Below are positions 54,193 to 64,000 of a DNA stretch of 64,000 nt, one piece after another (position 1 is the first letter of the stretch; the number at the start of each line of letters is the position of its first letter). The notes beneath the pieces were generated by a model. That model was not told the origin of the DNA and did no database searches. It saw only the letters and a program-made list of their open reading frames with translations. The position numbers were made by a program, and so were the translations under genes. The stretch is from Sporopachydermia quercuum (taxonomy: Eukaryota > Ascomycota > Sporopachydermiomycetes > Sporopachydermiales > Sporopachydermiaceae): positions 744,001 to 808,000 of the forward strand of contig BCGN01000001.1 of the NCBI GenBank assembly GCA_001599295.1. The letters are read 5' to 3'.

Positions 54193-55047
54193 ATGGCTAA
54201 TGACATACTACAAATGCTAGGTAGAAAAAGAGTGAGGAATGAAGAATCTGATAAAGAAACCAATATTAATAAAGTAAAGAAATCAGTTGTGAACAAACTG
54301 GAAAGCAATATAACTAACAAGAATGGTTGCCGTGTAACATGGGCAAGTAAAGGCACATATCTGTTGAAAGGCACTGTAAAATCCGATTTCAAACGAAAGG
54401 AAGAAAAGTCTAAGAAAGTAGCGATTGCAGCTTTTGATATGGATTCTACAATTGTTAAAACGAAATCAAGCACCTCGAGATTCGCTAGAGGACCTGATGA
54501 CTGGGTATGGTTCAATGATGCGACCAAGGATATACTACAAAAGATTTATAAGAACAGGAGAGAAGATTTAGAGACTACATTAAGAGAGAAGCTATTCAAA
54601 ACCGATGTACCATACGTATTGGTAATCTTGTCTAATCAAGGTGGAGTAACATTACCACAGTCAAATAAAGGAGCAGTGTCCTTGAAATCAAGAGTTGAGA
54701 AGATCCTATGTGATTTATGTGAAAAGATAGAAGAGAAACCCTTGCCAATATACTTCTATGGTGCTACAAAAAGGCCCGCGAAAGAAAAATCAAAATTGGC
54801 TGAAGAGATGCACGAAAAATACCGTAAACCAAAAATTGGCATGTGGCAGGAATTGATTGAAGATCTAAAATCTATTTCAGATGAAGTAGATATTGGGAAC
54901 AGCTATTATGTTGGGGATGCCGGTGGTAGACCTGGTGATTTTGCGGATACTGACAAATTATTTGCTGAGAATGCCAATATAACTTTTTACGTCCCAGAGG
55001 AGATCTTCGATTTGAAAACAATTCACTCAAAGCAAGGAATTGAATAA
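54193..55047 (+). CDS. TPP1: DNA 3'-phosphatase
   Basis: Removes 3'-phosphates from broken DNA ends, a repair step before polymerase or ligase action. It belongs to the phosphatase half of the PNKP family. It has 284 aa from the first in-frame ATG (MANDILQMLGRKRVRNEESD). The HAD motif is AFDMDSTIV, and other blocks are WVWFND, VILSNQGGV, FYGATKRPAKEKSK, KPKIGMWQEL and YYVGDAGGRPGDFADTDKLF with AENANITFYVPEEIF. It is longer than yeast Tpp1 (238 aa) because of a basic N-terminus. There is no P-loop kinase domain after the phosphatase, so it is phosphatase only, as in S. cerevisiae. Confidence 0.93.
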   Translation: MANDILQMLGRKRVRNEESDKETNINKVKKSVVNKLESNITNKNGCRVTWASKGTYLLKGTVKSDFKRKEEKSKKVAIAAFDMDSTIVKTKSSTSRFARGPDDWVWFNDATKDILQKIYKNRREDLETTLREKLFKTDVPYVLVILSNQGGVTLPQSNKGAVSLKSRVEKILCDLCEKIEEKPLPIYFYGATKRPAKEKSKLAEEMHEKYRKPKIGMWQELIEDLKSISDEVDIGNSYYVGDAGGRPGDFADTDKLFAENANITFYVPEEIFDLKTIHSKQGIE

Positions 55048-55606
55048 AAGGCGAGGTAAAGCAAAACTACATTGTAACCAACTCCATCGTGATCGATCTG
55101 TATGCATGAATCTTTTAATATTTATAGTACAACAGTGTTTAATAAAATCAGTTGTAACGGTAGCAGCTTTGAATAGCTCTCATGATAGTAAAAGATGGTT
55201 TACTTTGGAATCTCGAGGTCGCACAAACAATAATAGCCTCTAAGAAAACAGCCTCAGTGATGGCGAACTGCTCTACAACGTCAAGAGCACGAGAAAATGT
55301 CTAATGACTCTACACCCTACAAGTTCGTATAACCCCTTCCCATGATAAATTTTCTACGTACCGCATTCTTCCTTCCACCGCTGAAGAATTGGCAAAGTGG
55401 AATTAATAAGTAAACCTTATCCAATTACAAATTATTGTGAAGAGAAAATAATACATCAAGAATAATGAAAATTGGTTTATCACCATTAAATATCATCAGA
55501 CAGCTTTCCAATCACCTTCCACTATCACATATATGCAAAACATCATGATTATCGTCTGATTGTACCTAAATTAAGCAACAACCAATATTGCATAGTCTCA
55601 ACTGAT
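55048..55606. other. convergent intergenic region
   Basis: 3' flanks of TPP1 and RPL9. No RNA gene or repeat identified. Confidence 0.5.
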
Positions 55607-56173
55607 TTACTCGGCCTCAATGGTTCCTCTTTCTGAGACGTAGATACCATCTAAGAACTTTCTGATATCCTTGTTTCTGACACGGCAGATTTGTTGAACG
55701 TCAGCGGCACATTGAGAAACATTTTCCAAAGAGTTACCGGTTAAGATGAGTTCATCCTTTTGAGCAGTTGAAATTTCAACAGTGACACCTTCGTGAATTT
55801 TGACTTGTCTAACTCTCTTTTCACCCAAGAAATTTCTAATTTCGACAATGGTTCCGTTTTCAACAACATTGACATTGATAGGGAAATGGGCATATACATA
55901 TCTCATTTTGTATTTGAAACCCTTGGTGACACCTGTTATCATATTGGCAACCAAAGACTTAACAGTTCTCAAAGTAGCGACATGCTTTCTATCACCGTGT
56001 AAGACGGAGACCTTGATAAGTTCATTGCTGACCTTATTGAAGGTGACATCAACGTGTCTTAAGTTCTTGGTCAATTCACCTCTAGGTCCCTTAACATGAA
56101 CAATTCTGGCCTTGATGTTAACGGTGACTCCGTCAGGAATGGGTAAGTCAACTTCGGTCTTGATGAACTTCAT
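55607..56173 (-). CDS. RPL9: 60S ribosomal protein L9 (uL6)
   Basis: Large-subunit ribosomal protein. It has 188 aa from ATG ([20 protein letters not shown]); an upstream in-frame extension is not conserved. Family blocks are [53 protein letters not shown] and [18 protein letters not shown]. Length and sequence follow yeast Rpl9 (191 aa) closely. There is no intron in the coding part. Codon choice is biased as in highly expressed genes. Confidence 0.98.
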   Translation of the reverse strand: MKFIKTEVDLPIPDGVTVNIKARIVHVKGPRGELTKNLRHVDVTFNKVSNELIKVSVLHGDRKHVATLRTVKSLVANMITGVTKGFKYKMRYVYAHFPINVNVVENGTIVEIRNFLGEKRVRQVKIHEGVTVEISTAQKDELILTGNSLENVSQCAADVQQICRVRNKDIRKFLDGIYVSERGTIEAE

Positions 56174-56938
56174 TTTGATTATTTGTTGTATATGTGTTTG
56201 AGTGCCGTTAAGATATCTTAATCGAAAAAATCTAACAATAATCAAAATGATTATTTCACCTGGATCTACACTATAGAAATTGTGTAGATAAAAATCAAGT
56301 TGATAAGTACGAAAACTTCCCTGAGCGTAGAAGGGATACGGATTGTGTCTCCCTGCCTTTCCCAATGACAGAGTCCTACAAACCCGCTCCAACATTGAGA
56401 CAGCAGTTGAATTTTTCACTAGAGAAGCGTTCTACTATCCCTCTTTATTGAGAAAACATGAATTTCCGAAACGGGACAAACTATTTTTATCACGTGGTAA
56501 ACATAAAACAAAGCACGTGAGATAAGTAGGTCAAAATTATTCCTAGAGTATAATGAGACATGATGTTGAATACACGGTGTTTGGGTGGAATGCATTCATT
56601 AACCAATCAAGATGATAGAAGTTCTTTCAATTACACACATTTGATTACATATTTGTAGGCCTGTTGTAAGTCTGTTGCTGTACTGACCTTATAATTGAAT
56701 TACTTGGGGTTTACCTTCAACTATCAACGTAGCCTAGCTAAGGGATTGGATTCTATTTCAAGTTTATTTATTAGCAGGTTTAGAATTGATTGCTAGATCG
56801 AAGAATCGGTGCTCGTTATTAACAGTGAGAGCATTGGCAGCGTAGGAAACAGTTCTATCTACTTCGAAGTGTACCTGAAGATTTGTATATTTAAGTAGAA
56901 TAGGGACTATACACTTATATACTACGAGCCTTCTCAAA
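56174..56938. other. divergent intergenic region
   Basis: Promoters of RPL9 and of the 56,939 gene. No gene seen. A CACGTGGTAAAC (E-box core CACGTG) lies at about 56,491 and a second CACGTGAG at about 56,515; they could bind bHLH factors such as Cbf1. Confidence 0.5.
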
Positions 56939-57679
56939 ATGTTTTCCAGAAGACTGGTTTCATCACTAAGGGTTCTTGCGCGCCCATATCCAAGCCAACA
57001 ATTGGTTCAAACTAGAGCTCTTTCGGCTTATATTTCAGTTGGTAATTTCTCTCTTTACTCTGAACAGCGTGAAAAAGAAATCAGACAGATTTTAGATTCG
57101 TTACCAAAGGTGGGCTCCATTTTTCAAAATGCCGATGGATCTGTTAGAATCCCAACTGATGCTGAATTACGAGCAGCAGCTGAATTGCAACATTATGCTC
57201 AAATGAAAAGATACACATTTATTGACACGTTTAGACTAAGTAAAGAACAAATGCAACTATTAATGGCAAATAGTAGAGGACTCAGACACTACTCAGATAA
57301 TAGAAAGATCATTGACAAAATTCCTTATGAAGATCACCAAACAGGTGAAACCAAGTGGAAAGTGGTGAGAGAAGGTCATACTGAAGGCTGGGAGGGTCCA
57401 TTCTTTTACTGGTATTTACCTACATTATTAGTAGCCGGCTTAGTTTATTTCTCCAAAGCTCATACTGGTATTCAAGACTGGGCATTGGAAGAAATCAACA
57501 GAAGAGCTCAAGATCAATACGATGCATCAAGTGAAGAATTACCAGCGGAAGCCACCACTCCAGAAGCTATTAAGAAGCGCGATTCCATTTTGGTTGAAAG
57601 AATCTTATCAGGTGAATACGACAGACTACAAGATCTCACTACACCTACAAAGAAGGGTGTCATTCCAGTTTTGGACTAA
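56939..57679 (+). CDS. probable mitochondrial complex I accessory subunit (ESSS/NDUFB11-like)
   Basis: 246 aa. The N-terminus is a typical mitochondrial presequence (MFSRRLVSSLRVLARPYPSQ). A soluble matrix-type part follows, then WEGPFFYWYLPTLLVAGLVY as a single membrane segment (about residues 151-171) and FSKAHTGIQDWALEEINRRA, which resembles the ESSS subunit of fungal NADH:ubiquinone oxidoreductase, where a membrane segment precedes a W-A-L-E-E helix. If right, the organism has respiratory complex I, which Saccharomyces lacks. It could instead be another inner-membrane protein. Confidence 0.55.
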   Translation: MFSRRLVSSLRVLARPYPSQQLVQTRALSAYISVGNFSLYSEQREKEIRQILDSLPKVGSIFQNADGSVRIPTDAELRAAAELQHYAQMKRYTFIDTFRLSKEQMQLLMANSRGLRHYSDNRKIIDKIPYEDHQTGETKWKVVREGHTEGWEGPFFYWYLPTLLVAGLVYFSKAHTGIQDWALEEINRRAQDQYDASSEELPAEATTPEAIKKRDSILVERILSGEYDRLQDLTTPTKKGVIPVLD

Positions 57680-58059
57680 TTCAAATATAATATTCAAATA
57701 TCATGACTCACCACGTCCAGAGCATTCCTCATCTCTCAATTTATGAATCTCGTTCCACAATCATCATTGTCAACGCTCAATTATCTCTAGCATAACTTGA
57801 TTGACTATATTCATCAGGGTTTACTGTGGAAGGCTTTCTCTGCAGATCTTACTTCAAAACTCTATTTTTATTTGTTTATTTTCACTCCAAGTTCCTTTTT
57901 TGGTCGGATCGTCATATTACTAGTTGACTATTTATTCAGTATTCAATAGATATTTCTTTTTGCATGTATTACTGAGAGAAAAATTCATCCAGTAACTTAC
58001 TACAGTATTGGTCATTTACGAGTTAGATTGTTATATGAATGCTTTATGTTAATTTATTT
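57680..58059. other. convergent intergenic region
   Basis: 3' flanks of two genes. Pyrimidine-rich, nothing recognised. Confidence 0.5.
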
Positions 58060-59151
58060 TCACTTATGTGATAACCGTTTGCCAATACCTTTTTCCTTGT
58101 CTTTATTCTCATCATCATCATCCGCTATTGCATAATTATCAATCTTGCTATCCCGCGATCTGAACATATCTCTTACATTGCTAATACTGGTATTAGAGCT
58201 ACTGCTAGATTTATAATCCTCGTCTCTCAAACTAGCATATGTTCTGTCTCCTAAATGTGCAATGGCGTTTCTGCTAGACGCACTATCACTCGAAACTGTA
58301 CTCATTGAATTTGACCTAAGTAAACCGTCCTGAAGATAATCAGTTGAGAGGATCTCTGCAATGGAATTTCCATTGGTATGTGAATTTGAATGTGAATATG
58401 ATCGTATATGTGAACCGGAAGACTTGTGTGCGTGTAGAAGTTCGGGTCTTTGTTTTTTGTCAAGTGATTGCGCTTCCTTTTTTTCTTCAATCAGCATTTG
58501 AGAAGCCAACAATCCCAATGTATCGAGCATGAGATTAGGAGAAACCGGAGCCGTATTCTTCTGAGACCTTCTTAGTGAAACCTGTTTCTGCAATAAAGCT
58601 AATTGCGCATCTTTTTCCGCATTCTCTGCAATATAACTTTTCAGTCTCGTTTGAAGGTTTAATATCTTGTCAATATACGTTTCATATAACTCAGCATTGG
58701 ATATCAAATCATTAACGTTCTTGAGTCTTTCTACTTCACGCTTATTTATGGTATTCTCAACAGCATACCTTCGTTGAACTGACTCAGCATCTATAGTTTT
58801 CAATTGGGACTCAAGTTGTAACTGTGCGATTTCTGAGGTTGAAGCTTTCAACTCAGTTTGTACATTTTCTAGTAGTTCCAGCTTCCGTAGTAATAGAAAC
58901 TGAAGATCTTCTTTTGATTGGATGTCTATATCTTGTTTCAAATCCTCTTGACGTGCCAGTAATCGTTTGTCTATCTCGAATGTTCGTTCCGCGGCCTTCC
59001 CAATTATCTCGTGCCTACCATTTTCCAGTACTGTATCCTCATCAGGCATGAAGCTTTTTTGAGAATCTTCAGGCGTAACAAGTCCATTGTCAATTCGCCT
59101 GTGAATCTCTTCTGATGATTCGTTGTTCTTCTTGAGAGCCATTTGAGCCAT
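58060..59151 (-). CDS. unidentified coiled-coil protein
   Basis: 363 aa from ATG (MAQMALKKNNESSEEIHRRI). Residues about 50-205 are almost entirely heptad-like helix (LQFLLLRKLELLENVQTELK, then STSEIAQLQLESQL and INKREVERLKNVNDLISNAE, then DAQLALLQKQVSLRRSQ). The C-terminal part is Ser-rich with HKSSGSHIRSYSHSNSHTNG and ends in an acidic-then-basic tail (DDDDENKDKEKGIGKRLSHK). There are no membrane segments or enzyme motifs and I recognise no family. An ACGCGT (MCB-type) hexamer lies 9 bp before the start, which would fit cell-cycle control at G1/S but may be chance. Confidence 0.78.
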   Translation of the reverse strand: MAQMALKKNNESSEEIHRRIDNGLVTPEDSQKSFMPDEDTVLENGRHEIIGKAAERTFEIDKRLLARQEDLKQDIDIQSKEDLQFLLLRKLELLENVQTELKASTSEIAQLQLESQLKTIDAESVQRRYAVENTINKREVERLKNVNDLISNAELYETYIDKILNLQTRLKSYIAENAEKDAQLALLQKQVSLRRSQKNTAPVSPNLMLDTLGLLASQMLIEEKKEAQSLDKKQRPELLHAHKSSGSHIRSYSHSNSHTNGNSIAEILSTDYLQDGLLRSNSMSTVSSDSASSRNAIAHLGDRTYASLRDEDYKSSSSSNTSISNVRDMFRSRDSKIDNYAIADDDDENKDKEKGIGKRLSHK

Positions 59152-59841
59152 AATGTGAAACGCGTCCGGTTGTATAATAAATGACGCGACACTTTGCTCT
59201 CAAAGACTCCTGAAAAACCCCATTACAACAGTATCATAAAACCCAGAATATTTTTCTTAATATCTATTAGTAATACGCTATATATCAGCATATATTCACA
59301 CCACACTTGTTATTCATATTGAACGGGTACTCTTCTGTCACGTCGTTTGAGTTTTCATGTTTATGATAACTAGACCATTTGCACTCACGCCTAAGACAGC
59401 AGATTAATGCATTGTTTCTACCAGTAAACAACTGCATGTTTCTGCAAGAGTAAAATTAGAAGTTATATAATATTACGTTATCATTTAATGGCTTTGATGT
59501 ACCACTTGATGTAACACAAACAGAAATCAAATGTATATAAAAGATGAAGAAAAAAAGAATGGGAAAGGAATGTCATGCTACTATACATCAATCACATCCA
59601 TGAGCAGATTGAATAAGAAAAATCATACATATTTGTTAGAGAAGATTTTTGACAAGCAAATAATAGCTCCTTAAGAAACATCAAGTCTTGTCTGGAGTCA
59701 ATGAGCTGAAATGGGTAAAATACTGAATACCCTACGTAAATGTGCAATACATTAATGATTATCCTCCATTATGAGTATATTTTTATATATGGGATACACT
59801 TAAAACGTAGCACCTCAGAAAATGTGAAAGATATGATACGC
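59152..59841. other. intergenic, promoter of the 58,060 gene and RPS16 3' flank
   Basis: Same-strand spacer. No gene, RNA or repeat identified apart from the ACGCGT next to the start of the coiled-coil gene. Confidence 0.5.
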
Positions 59842-60644
59842 TTAACGGTAAGACTTTTGGTAACGAGCACGGGCACCTGGACCACCAAACTTCTTTGGTT
59901 CAGATCTTCTGAAATCGGCAATCAACAAGGTTCTGTCGTAAGCGGTGAAGGCTTTCTTCAATTCATTCTTGGATTGTTCGTCAACGTATTTCTGATGATA
60001 AGCAACAATACCCTTTGCAATGGCTTGTCTGATGGCATAAACTTGAGAAACATGACCACCGCCGGTGACTCTAACTCTGATATCAATATTGGCGAATTTT
60101 TCAAGTCCAACAACCAAAAGAGGTTCATAGACCTTGAATCTCAAAAGTTCAGGTTCAACCAAAGTGATAGGAGAACCGTTGACCTTGATGAGACCCTTAC
60201 CAGCCTTAACATGGGCTACAGCAGTAGCGGTCTTCTTCTTACCGAAGGTCTATAAATTGGTTAGTATTGCTCGCTTTACAAATTAGTATGGAAAACCCAA
60301 TAATACAGCCTAGTTTGAATTTTCTATTCTCCGTCAATCCTTCATCATCTATCTGGCTATAACCCTGAATGATATATAATAAATTTCTTGTGTTAAAAAT
60401 TATTGTAGACTACGAGATCCTTCCACAATTCTACTACCTTGTCTGAAATCCATGCTGACTGAAAACAGATATTTGACTTATACCTTCTTTGAATATATCG
60501 TAATATTTATCTTTTTGTAAGTCATTATTCATCAATTCCGTATCTTGATTGAACCCCAGAAGACGATGTTAAATAAATCAAACAGATGGTGGTTTCCTTT
60601 TCTTCCGTAAAATTAGAACATACTTGCACACTAGGAGTAGACAT
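59842..60644 (-). CDS. RPS16: 40S ribosomal protein S16 (uS9)
   Basis: Small-subunit ribosomal protein with its C-terminal tail in the decoding site. Two exons: 60644-60624 (21 nt, MSTPSVQ) and 60249-59842. The 374-nt intron, the longest called here, has donor GTATGT and ends TACTAACCAATTTATAG. The 142-aa product reads [20 protein letters not shown] across the joint and ends ARYQKSYR, near-identical to yeast Rps16 (143 aa). The intron lies after the same SVQ codons as the yeast start region. It diverges from RPL13. Confidence 0.98.
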
Positions 60645-61355
60645 CTTTACTAATGTTGGCTATATGATAACTGTGCTGAATATTCGACAAAGAAAATATA
60701 TTCAAATGCGTATTCAGATATGAACAACGATCAACCACAAGATGTTTGAGTGATGTGTGAAAACCTACGGAGAGTGTCATTATGTGATTACTGAGAGTGG
60801 TGACAGACTGTTCCAACTGCTGAGTCTATTCCGAGTTTGGATTACCAAGTGCGTCGTTTGTTGGTGTCTACGTAAAATTTACCAAAGAACGTAATTTCTT
60901 AATTACTTTACTTATGGGTAAATAACAGAATGGGTAGAAAAATACTACGTATTGCACGTGTTTATTATAATATATATTATTAGCTGTCACAAAAGGAGGG
61001 GACTTGTAATTATGAGCAGAATAGATCAGAACGGACTGAAATATTCCATTTGTAGAAGACTTTGAAGACATTAATTATCGTTTAGTAAAGAGACTCAAAT
61101 GTTGACTGACCCACGCACAGTTACCCAGTTCAGAAAAGGAAACTTGAGCATTGTAATTCGTAGTGGGGACGCTGCGTCTGGAAAGTTTGTATTACTCTTA
61201 CCAACCTCTTTCTCAATACAATGATTTCTAGAACTTGTTTTCTTTGATCATACAATTTTGCTATAAAAGTTTCATATTTTTACTATTGTATGATAGGTAT
61301 AGTTCGTGGTTTAAGCTAACGGCAATCAATACTTAATATTAGTACATAATTCACA
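60645..61355. promoter_or_regulatory. shared divergent promoter region of RPS16 and RPL13
   Basis: 711 bp between the two ribosomal protein starts. Near 61,112 there is GACCCACGCACAGTTACCCA, which is loosely like a Rap1-type site, and TATA-like stretches are common. No exact known ribosomal-protein element was confirmed. Confidence 0.45.
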
Positions 61356-62316
61356 ATGGGTATGTAATTGGAAATGGATTATTTGAAATTGAAACAATAC
61401 AGTTATGTTATCTGAGATTTGGTCAGTGTACAAGAAGAGGGATAGTGACGGTTCAACAAGAAAGGAGAATACAGGAAGAGTGATACAGCGCAGCTGAGTT
61501 AGATTGTCACCAGCAATAAATTTTGACAGTTGGATGGGCATACGTGTGATGAATACGGAAGGAGTAGGGTTGATTATTTTGGTCAATGTTTTCGAAGATA
61601 CAAGGCGACTATCCAATGCAACATTATTTGTTTGTTTCAACTAATTGATCTATTTGATTCATTTACTAACTATTTATCTAGCTATCTCTAAGAACTACGT
61701 CATCCAAAAGAACCATTTCAGAAAGCACTGGCAAGAAAGGGTCAAGACCCACTTGGACCAAGCTGGTAAGAAGGCTAGCAGAAGAGTTACCAGAGCCAAG
61801 AAGGCTGCTGCTATTGCTCCTAGACCTCTTGACTTATTGCGACCTATTGTTCGTGCTCCTACCATCAAATACAACAGAAAAGTTAGAGCTGGTAAGGGTT
61901 TCACTTTAGAAGAAGTTAAAGCTGCTGGTTTGACTCGTCAATATGCCAGAACTATCGGTATTGCTGTCGACCACCGTCGTCAAAACAGAAGCGAAGAAGG
62001 CCTTGCTTTGAATGTTCAAAGATTAAAGGCTTATCTCGACAAGTTAGTTGTTTTCCCCAGAAAGGCTGGTAAGCCCAAGAGCGGTGACGCTTCTGCTGAA
62101 GAAGTTGCAGCTGCCAAGCAAGTTCTTTCTGCTGCAGCTACCTTCCCCATTGAACAAATTTCCGAAGAATCTGAAACCAGACCTATCACTGAAGAAGCTA
62201 AGAACTTTGAAGCTTATAGAACTTTACGTCTCGCCAGATCTGAAGCCAGATACAAGGGTGCTCGTGAAAAGAGAGCCAAGGACAAGGCCGAAGCTGATGC
62301 TGACAAGAAGAAATAA
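61356..62316 (+). CDS. RPL13: 60S ribosomal protein L13 (eL13)
   Basis: Large-subunit ribosomal protein. The first exon is only ATGG (61356-61359); exon 2 is 61682-62316. The 322-nt intron has donor GTATGT and ends TACTAACTATTTATCTAG. Splicing gives [20 protein letters not shown], matching yeast [20 protein letters not shown], whose intron is also after ATGG. The 212-aa product (yeast: 199) includes [20 protein letters not shown] and [14 protein letters not shown]. It has an Ala/Lys-rich insert near residues 145-160 and ends [11 protein letters not shown]. Confidence 0.98.
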
Positions 62317-62823
62317 GTGCACTAACAATTTTGTAGCAGAATATAGTTGGGTGTTTTCTCTTAATAAATCAAATCATTGTAATGATAAAATACTGTAAGC
62401 TGTAGACGGCTTTTGTTAAGAAGTTCGAACTCGGACTCGGACTCGGTTCTTAGGGGGTAGCAATGCTTTTCAAATCATGTGAATCATACATAGGTAGAAG
62501 GATGGATTAGGTATGAGATTGATGATCAGTGGCCTGTATCATCTTACCTATCTCTAGTAAAGAAAGTATTTTATAAATCACAAGATGAATCATTGTACGA
62601 ATACATTTGAAACATTTTCTTAGGGAAAGCTAACAGTTTAATCTACTGTGTTATCACTCGCATGATAACAATTACGAACAAACTAGATAACAGTGTATGA
62701 CCATAAACATAGGAGCTACTACGAAATACAATCTTCGCATTGAAGAATGTTGCAAGGTACAGTTGATAAGTTTGAAAAAAGAATTAAAGTATTATTATTC
62801 CAGGCAATCATACCCTAAGTAAC
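62317..62823. other. convergent intergenic region
   Basis: 3' flanks of RPL13 and RPP1. A GACTCG-type microrepeat (three copies) lies at about 62,430-62,447. It is not a tRNA despite a nearby GTTCGAACTC that resembles a B box. Confidence 0.5.
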
Positions 62824-63248
62824 CTAGTCAAACAATCCGAATCCCATGTCATCGTCAGATTCTTCCTTTTCTTCTTCCTTTTCTTCTTCAGCAGCGGCTT
62901 CTTCAGTAGCAGCACCACCGGCAGCGGCAGCAGCACCACCAACGGCAGCAGCAGGAGCACCAGAAGAGATGTTGAATAACAAATCCTTAATGTCCTTTCC
63001 AGCTAAAGCCTTGGCGAAAAGGTCAAACCAAATCTAATTGTATGTTAGTATACAAGTAGTAGAACACTATAACCAAACATCACCCAATTGACCTTCAATT
63101 TGGATGGCAGTTAGTATTAAAGAAAACTTACACCTTCGATTTGGAAACCAGCTGCCTTGGTTAAGGTAGCGAGCTTTTCGGAAGTAATTTCAACCTCAGC
63201 ATCAGCAAGGATGAGAGCGGCGTAAGAAATAGCAGTTTCGTTAGACAT
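62824..63248 (-). CDS. RPP1: 60S acidic ribosomal protein P1
   Basis: Stalk protein that recruits translation GTPases. Two exons: 63248-63132 and 63033-62824. The 98-nt intron has donor GTAAGT and ends TACTAACATACAATTAG. The 108-aa product begins [20 protein letters not shown]. The joint [17 protein letters not shown] lines up with yeast VPVENIWADIFAKALDG. An Ala/Gly hinge follows, and the universal stalk tail [13 protein letters not shown] ends it. The N-terminal SYAALILAD marks it as P1 and not P2. Confidence 0.97.
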
Positions 63249-64000
63249 TTTAAAAACTAGAATAATCAATTTAAGCCGATGGTAGCAGACTATCCTTTCT
63301 TGACAATTTACAATATCCAAATTTCTGAAAATAGTACCTCTCTTGATGTATATCCTGTATATCTGTATATAGTGTTAGAGGGTGGAAGAAAGTATTGAAC
63401 TATGGTGTTGGTTCCAAACACCCCGATTCCCTGAGAATGGATTTCCTTCCCAAATTGAAAATTTTCCTTTTTGAGATTATATTTTCATGTTTGTTTGAAA
63501 TCGATACATGTAAAATATCAATGAAGTTGGCTTCCGCATTGCCCAATTAGAAAAAGCAGTCACAATAGATTGTGAAAGAGGGTGAGACCCAGGGATATCA
63601 CCATATCAGAGAACTATACTTCTTGTCTCAATCAATTATTCGTAAATTTCCAAAGGAAGAAACAATAATTGATTCCTTCTCTCTTTTCAAATGTGGAGGG
63701 AATAGTGTTGGTGAATGATGCAATGTGACAATGCATACTTCGTTCATGATGTGAGAACTGCAAGATAAGTGTGGAAATATTATATATTATAACAACAGAA
63801 ATTATCAGAATACTTATAGATATATCAGGAATATGTTGCAGAGTTGAGAGTTCATATATAAACTATGGCGAAAATAGTAAAAGTATTGAATATCGTGATG
63901 ATGCAGAATTGAAAAGGCAATTTGCTTTAAGCGATAAATTGAAGGAACATATATATAGTACAAACTTTCAGAAGACAATATTTGTTCATCTGTCACTTTG
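63249..64000. other. intergenic, RPP1 promoter to window edge
   Basis: AT-rich. No gene seen. The right edge may hold the promoter or 3' end of a gene beyond the window. Confidence 0.5.

Noticed and set aside
61545-61555. GTGATGA C-box-like sequence in the RPL13 intron
   Set aside because: No D box and no terminal stem at the expected distance.
62420-62460. GTTCGAACTC resembling a tRNA B box
   Set aside because: No matching acceptor or anticodon arms can be formed; the site is part of a GACTCG microrepeat.

Overview
The window looks like a budding-yeast (Saccharomycotina) chromosome segment outside the Saccharomycetaceae. It is AT-rich and holds about 28 protein genes, half of them spliced, with introns that end in a CTAAC branch site a short way before the AG. 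In YTH1 a CTG codon falls on the invariant leucine of the HWLRGLC zinc-finger motif, so CUG reads as leucine and the CUG-Ser clade is unlikely. A probable respiratory complex I subunit and an ATG5 with a well-kept C-terminal half also point away from Saccharomyces. I found no tRNA, rRNA, CRISPR array or intact mobile element.

Layout. (1) 1-10.2 kb is a gene-poor stretch. Its only supported content is a decayed, unidentified coding sequence on the minus strand at about 5.3-6.65 kb. It lies upstream of a TALE homeobox gene (CUP9/TOS8 type, 10.25-11.1 kb). (2) 11.1-14 kb has no intact gene but carries a broken Myb/SANT-like DNA-binding gene (minus) and a weaker decayed stretch (plus). (3) 14-29.6 kb is ordinary gene territory: GSH1 and SLC1 (divergent), SEC59, COG4, YTH1, ATG5, TRM140. 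(4) 31-42 kb: an unidentified low-complexity protein, BUD27, RBL2, GPN2, OPY2 and a cytosolic alcohol dehydrogenase. (5) 42.2-44.3 kb is a second gap, with a probable gene relic. (6) 44.3-55 kb: a coiled-coil protein, TIF34, a SERF-family small protein, an acidic coiled-coil protein, MRPS8, URA6 with a mitochondrial-type membrane anchor, SNU23 and TPP1. (7) 55.6-63.3 kb is rich in ribosomal protein genes (RPL9, RPS16, RPL13, RPP1), with a probable complex I subunit and a coiled-coil protein between them.

Several genes were rebuilt by joining exons across clear splice sites. The first coding exon can be tiny: RPL13 4 nt, OPY2 10 nt, GSH1 11 nt, TIF34 17 nt, RPS16 21 nt. In every spliced model the total coding length is a multiple of three and the joined protein fits the family at the junction.

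Functional links: BUD27 and GPN2 both act in cytoplasmic RNA polymerase assembly and flank the tubulin chaperone RBL2. RPS16 and RPL13 share a divergent promoter region. GSH1 and SLC1 also diverge. ATG5 and TRM140 meet tail to tail with only 39 bp between stop codons.
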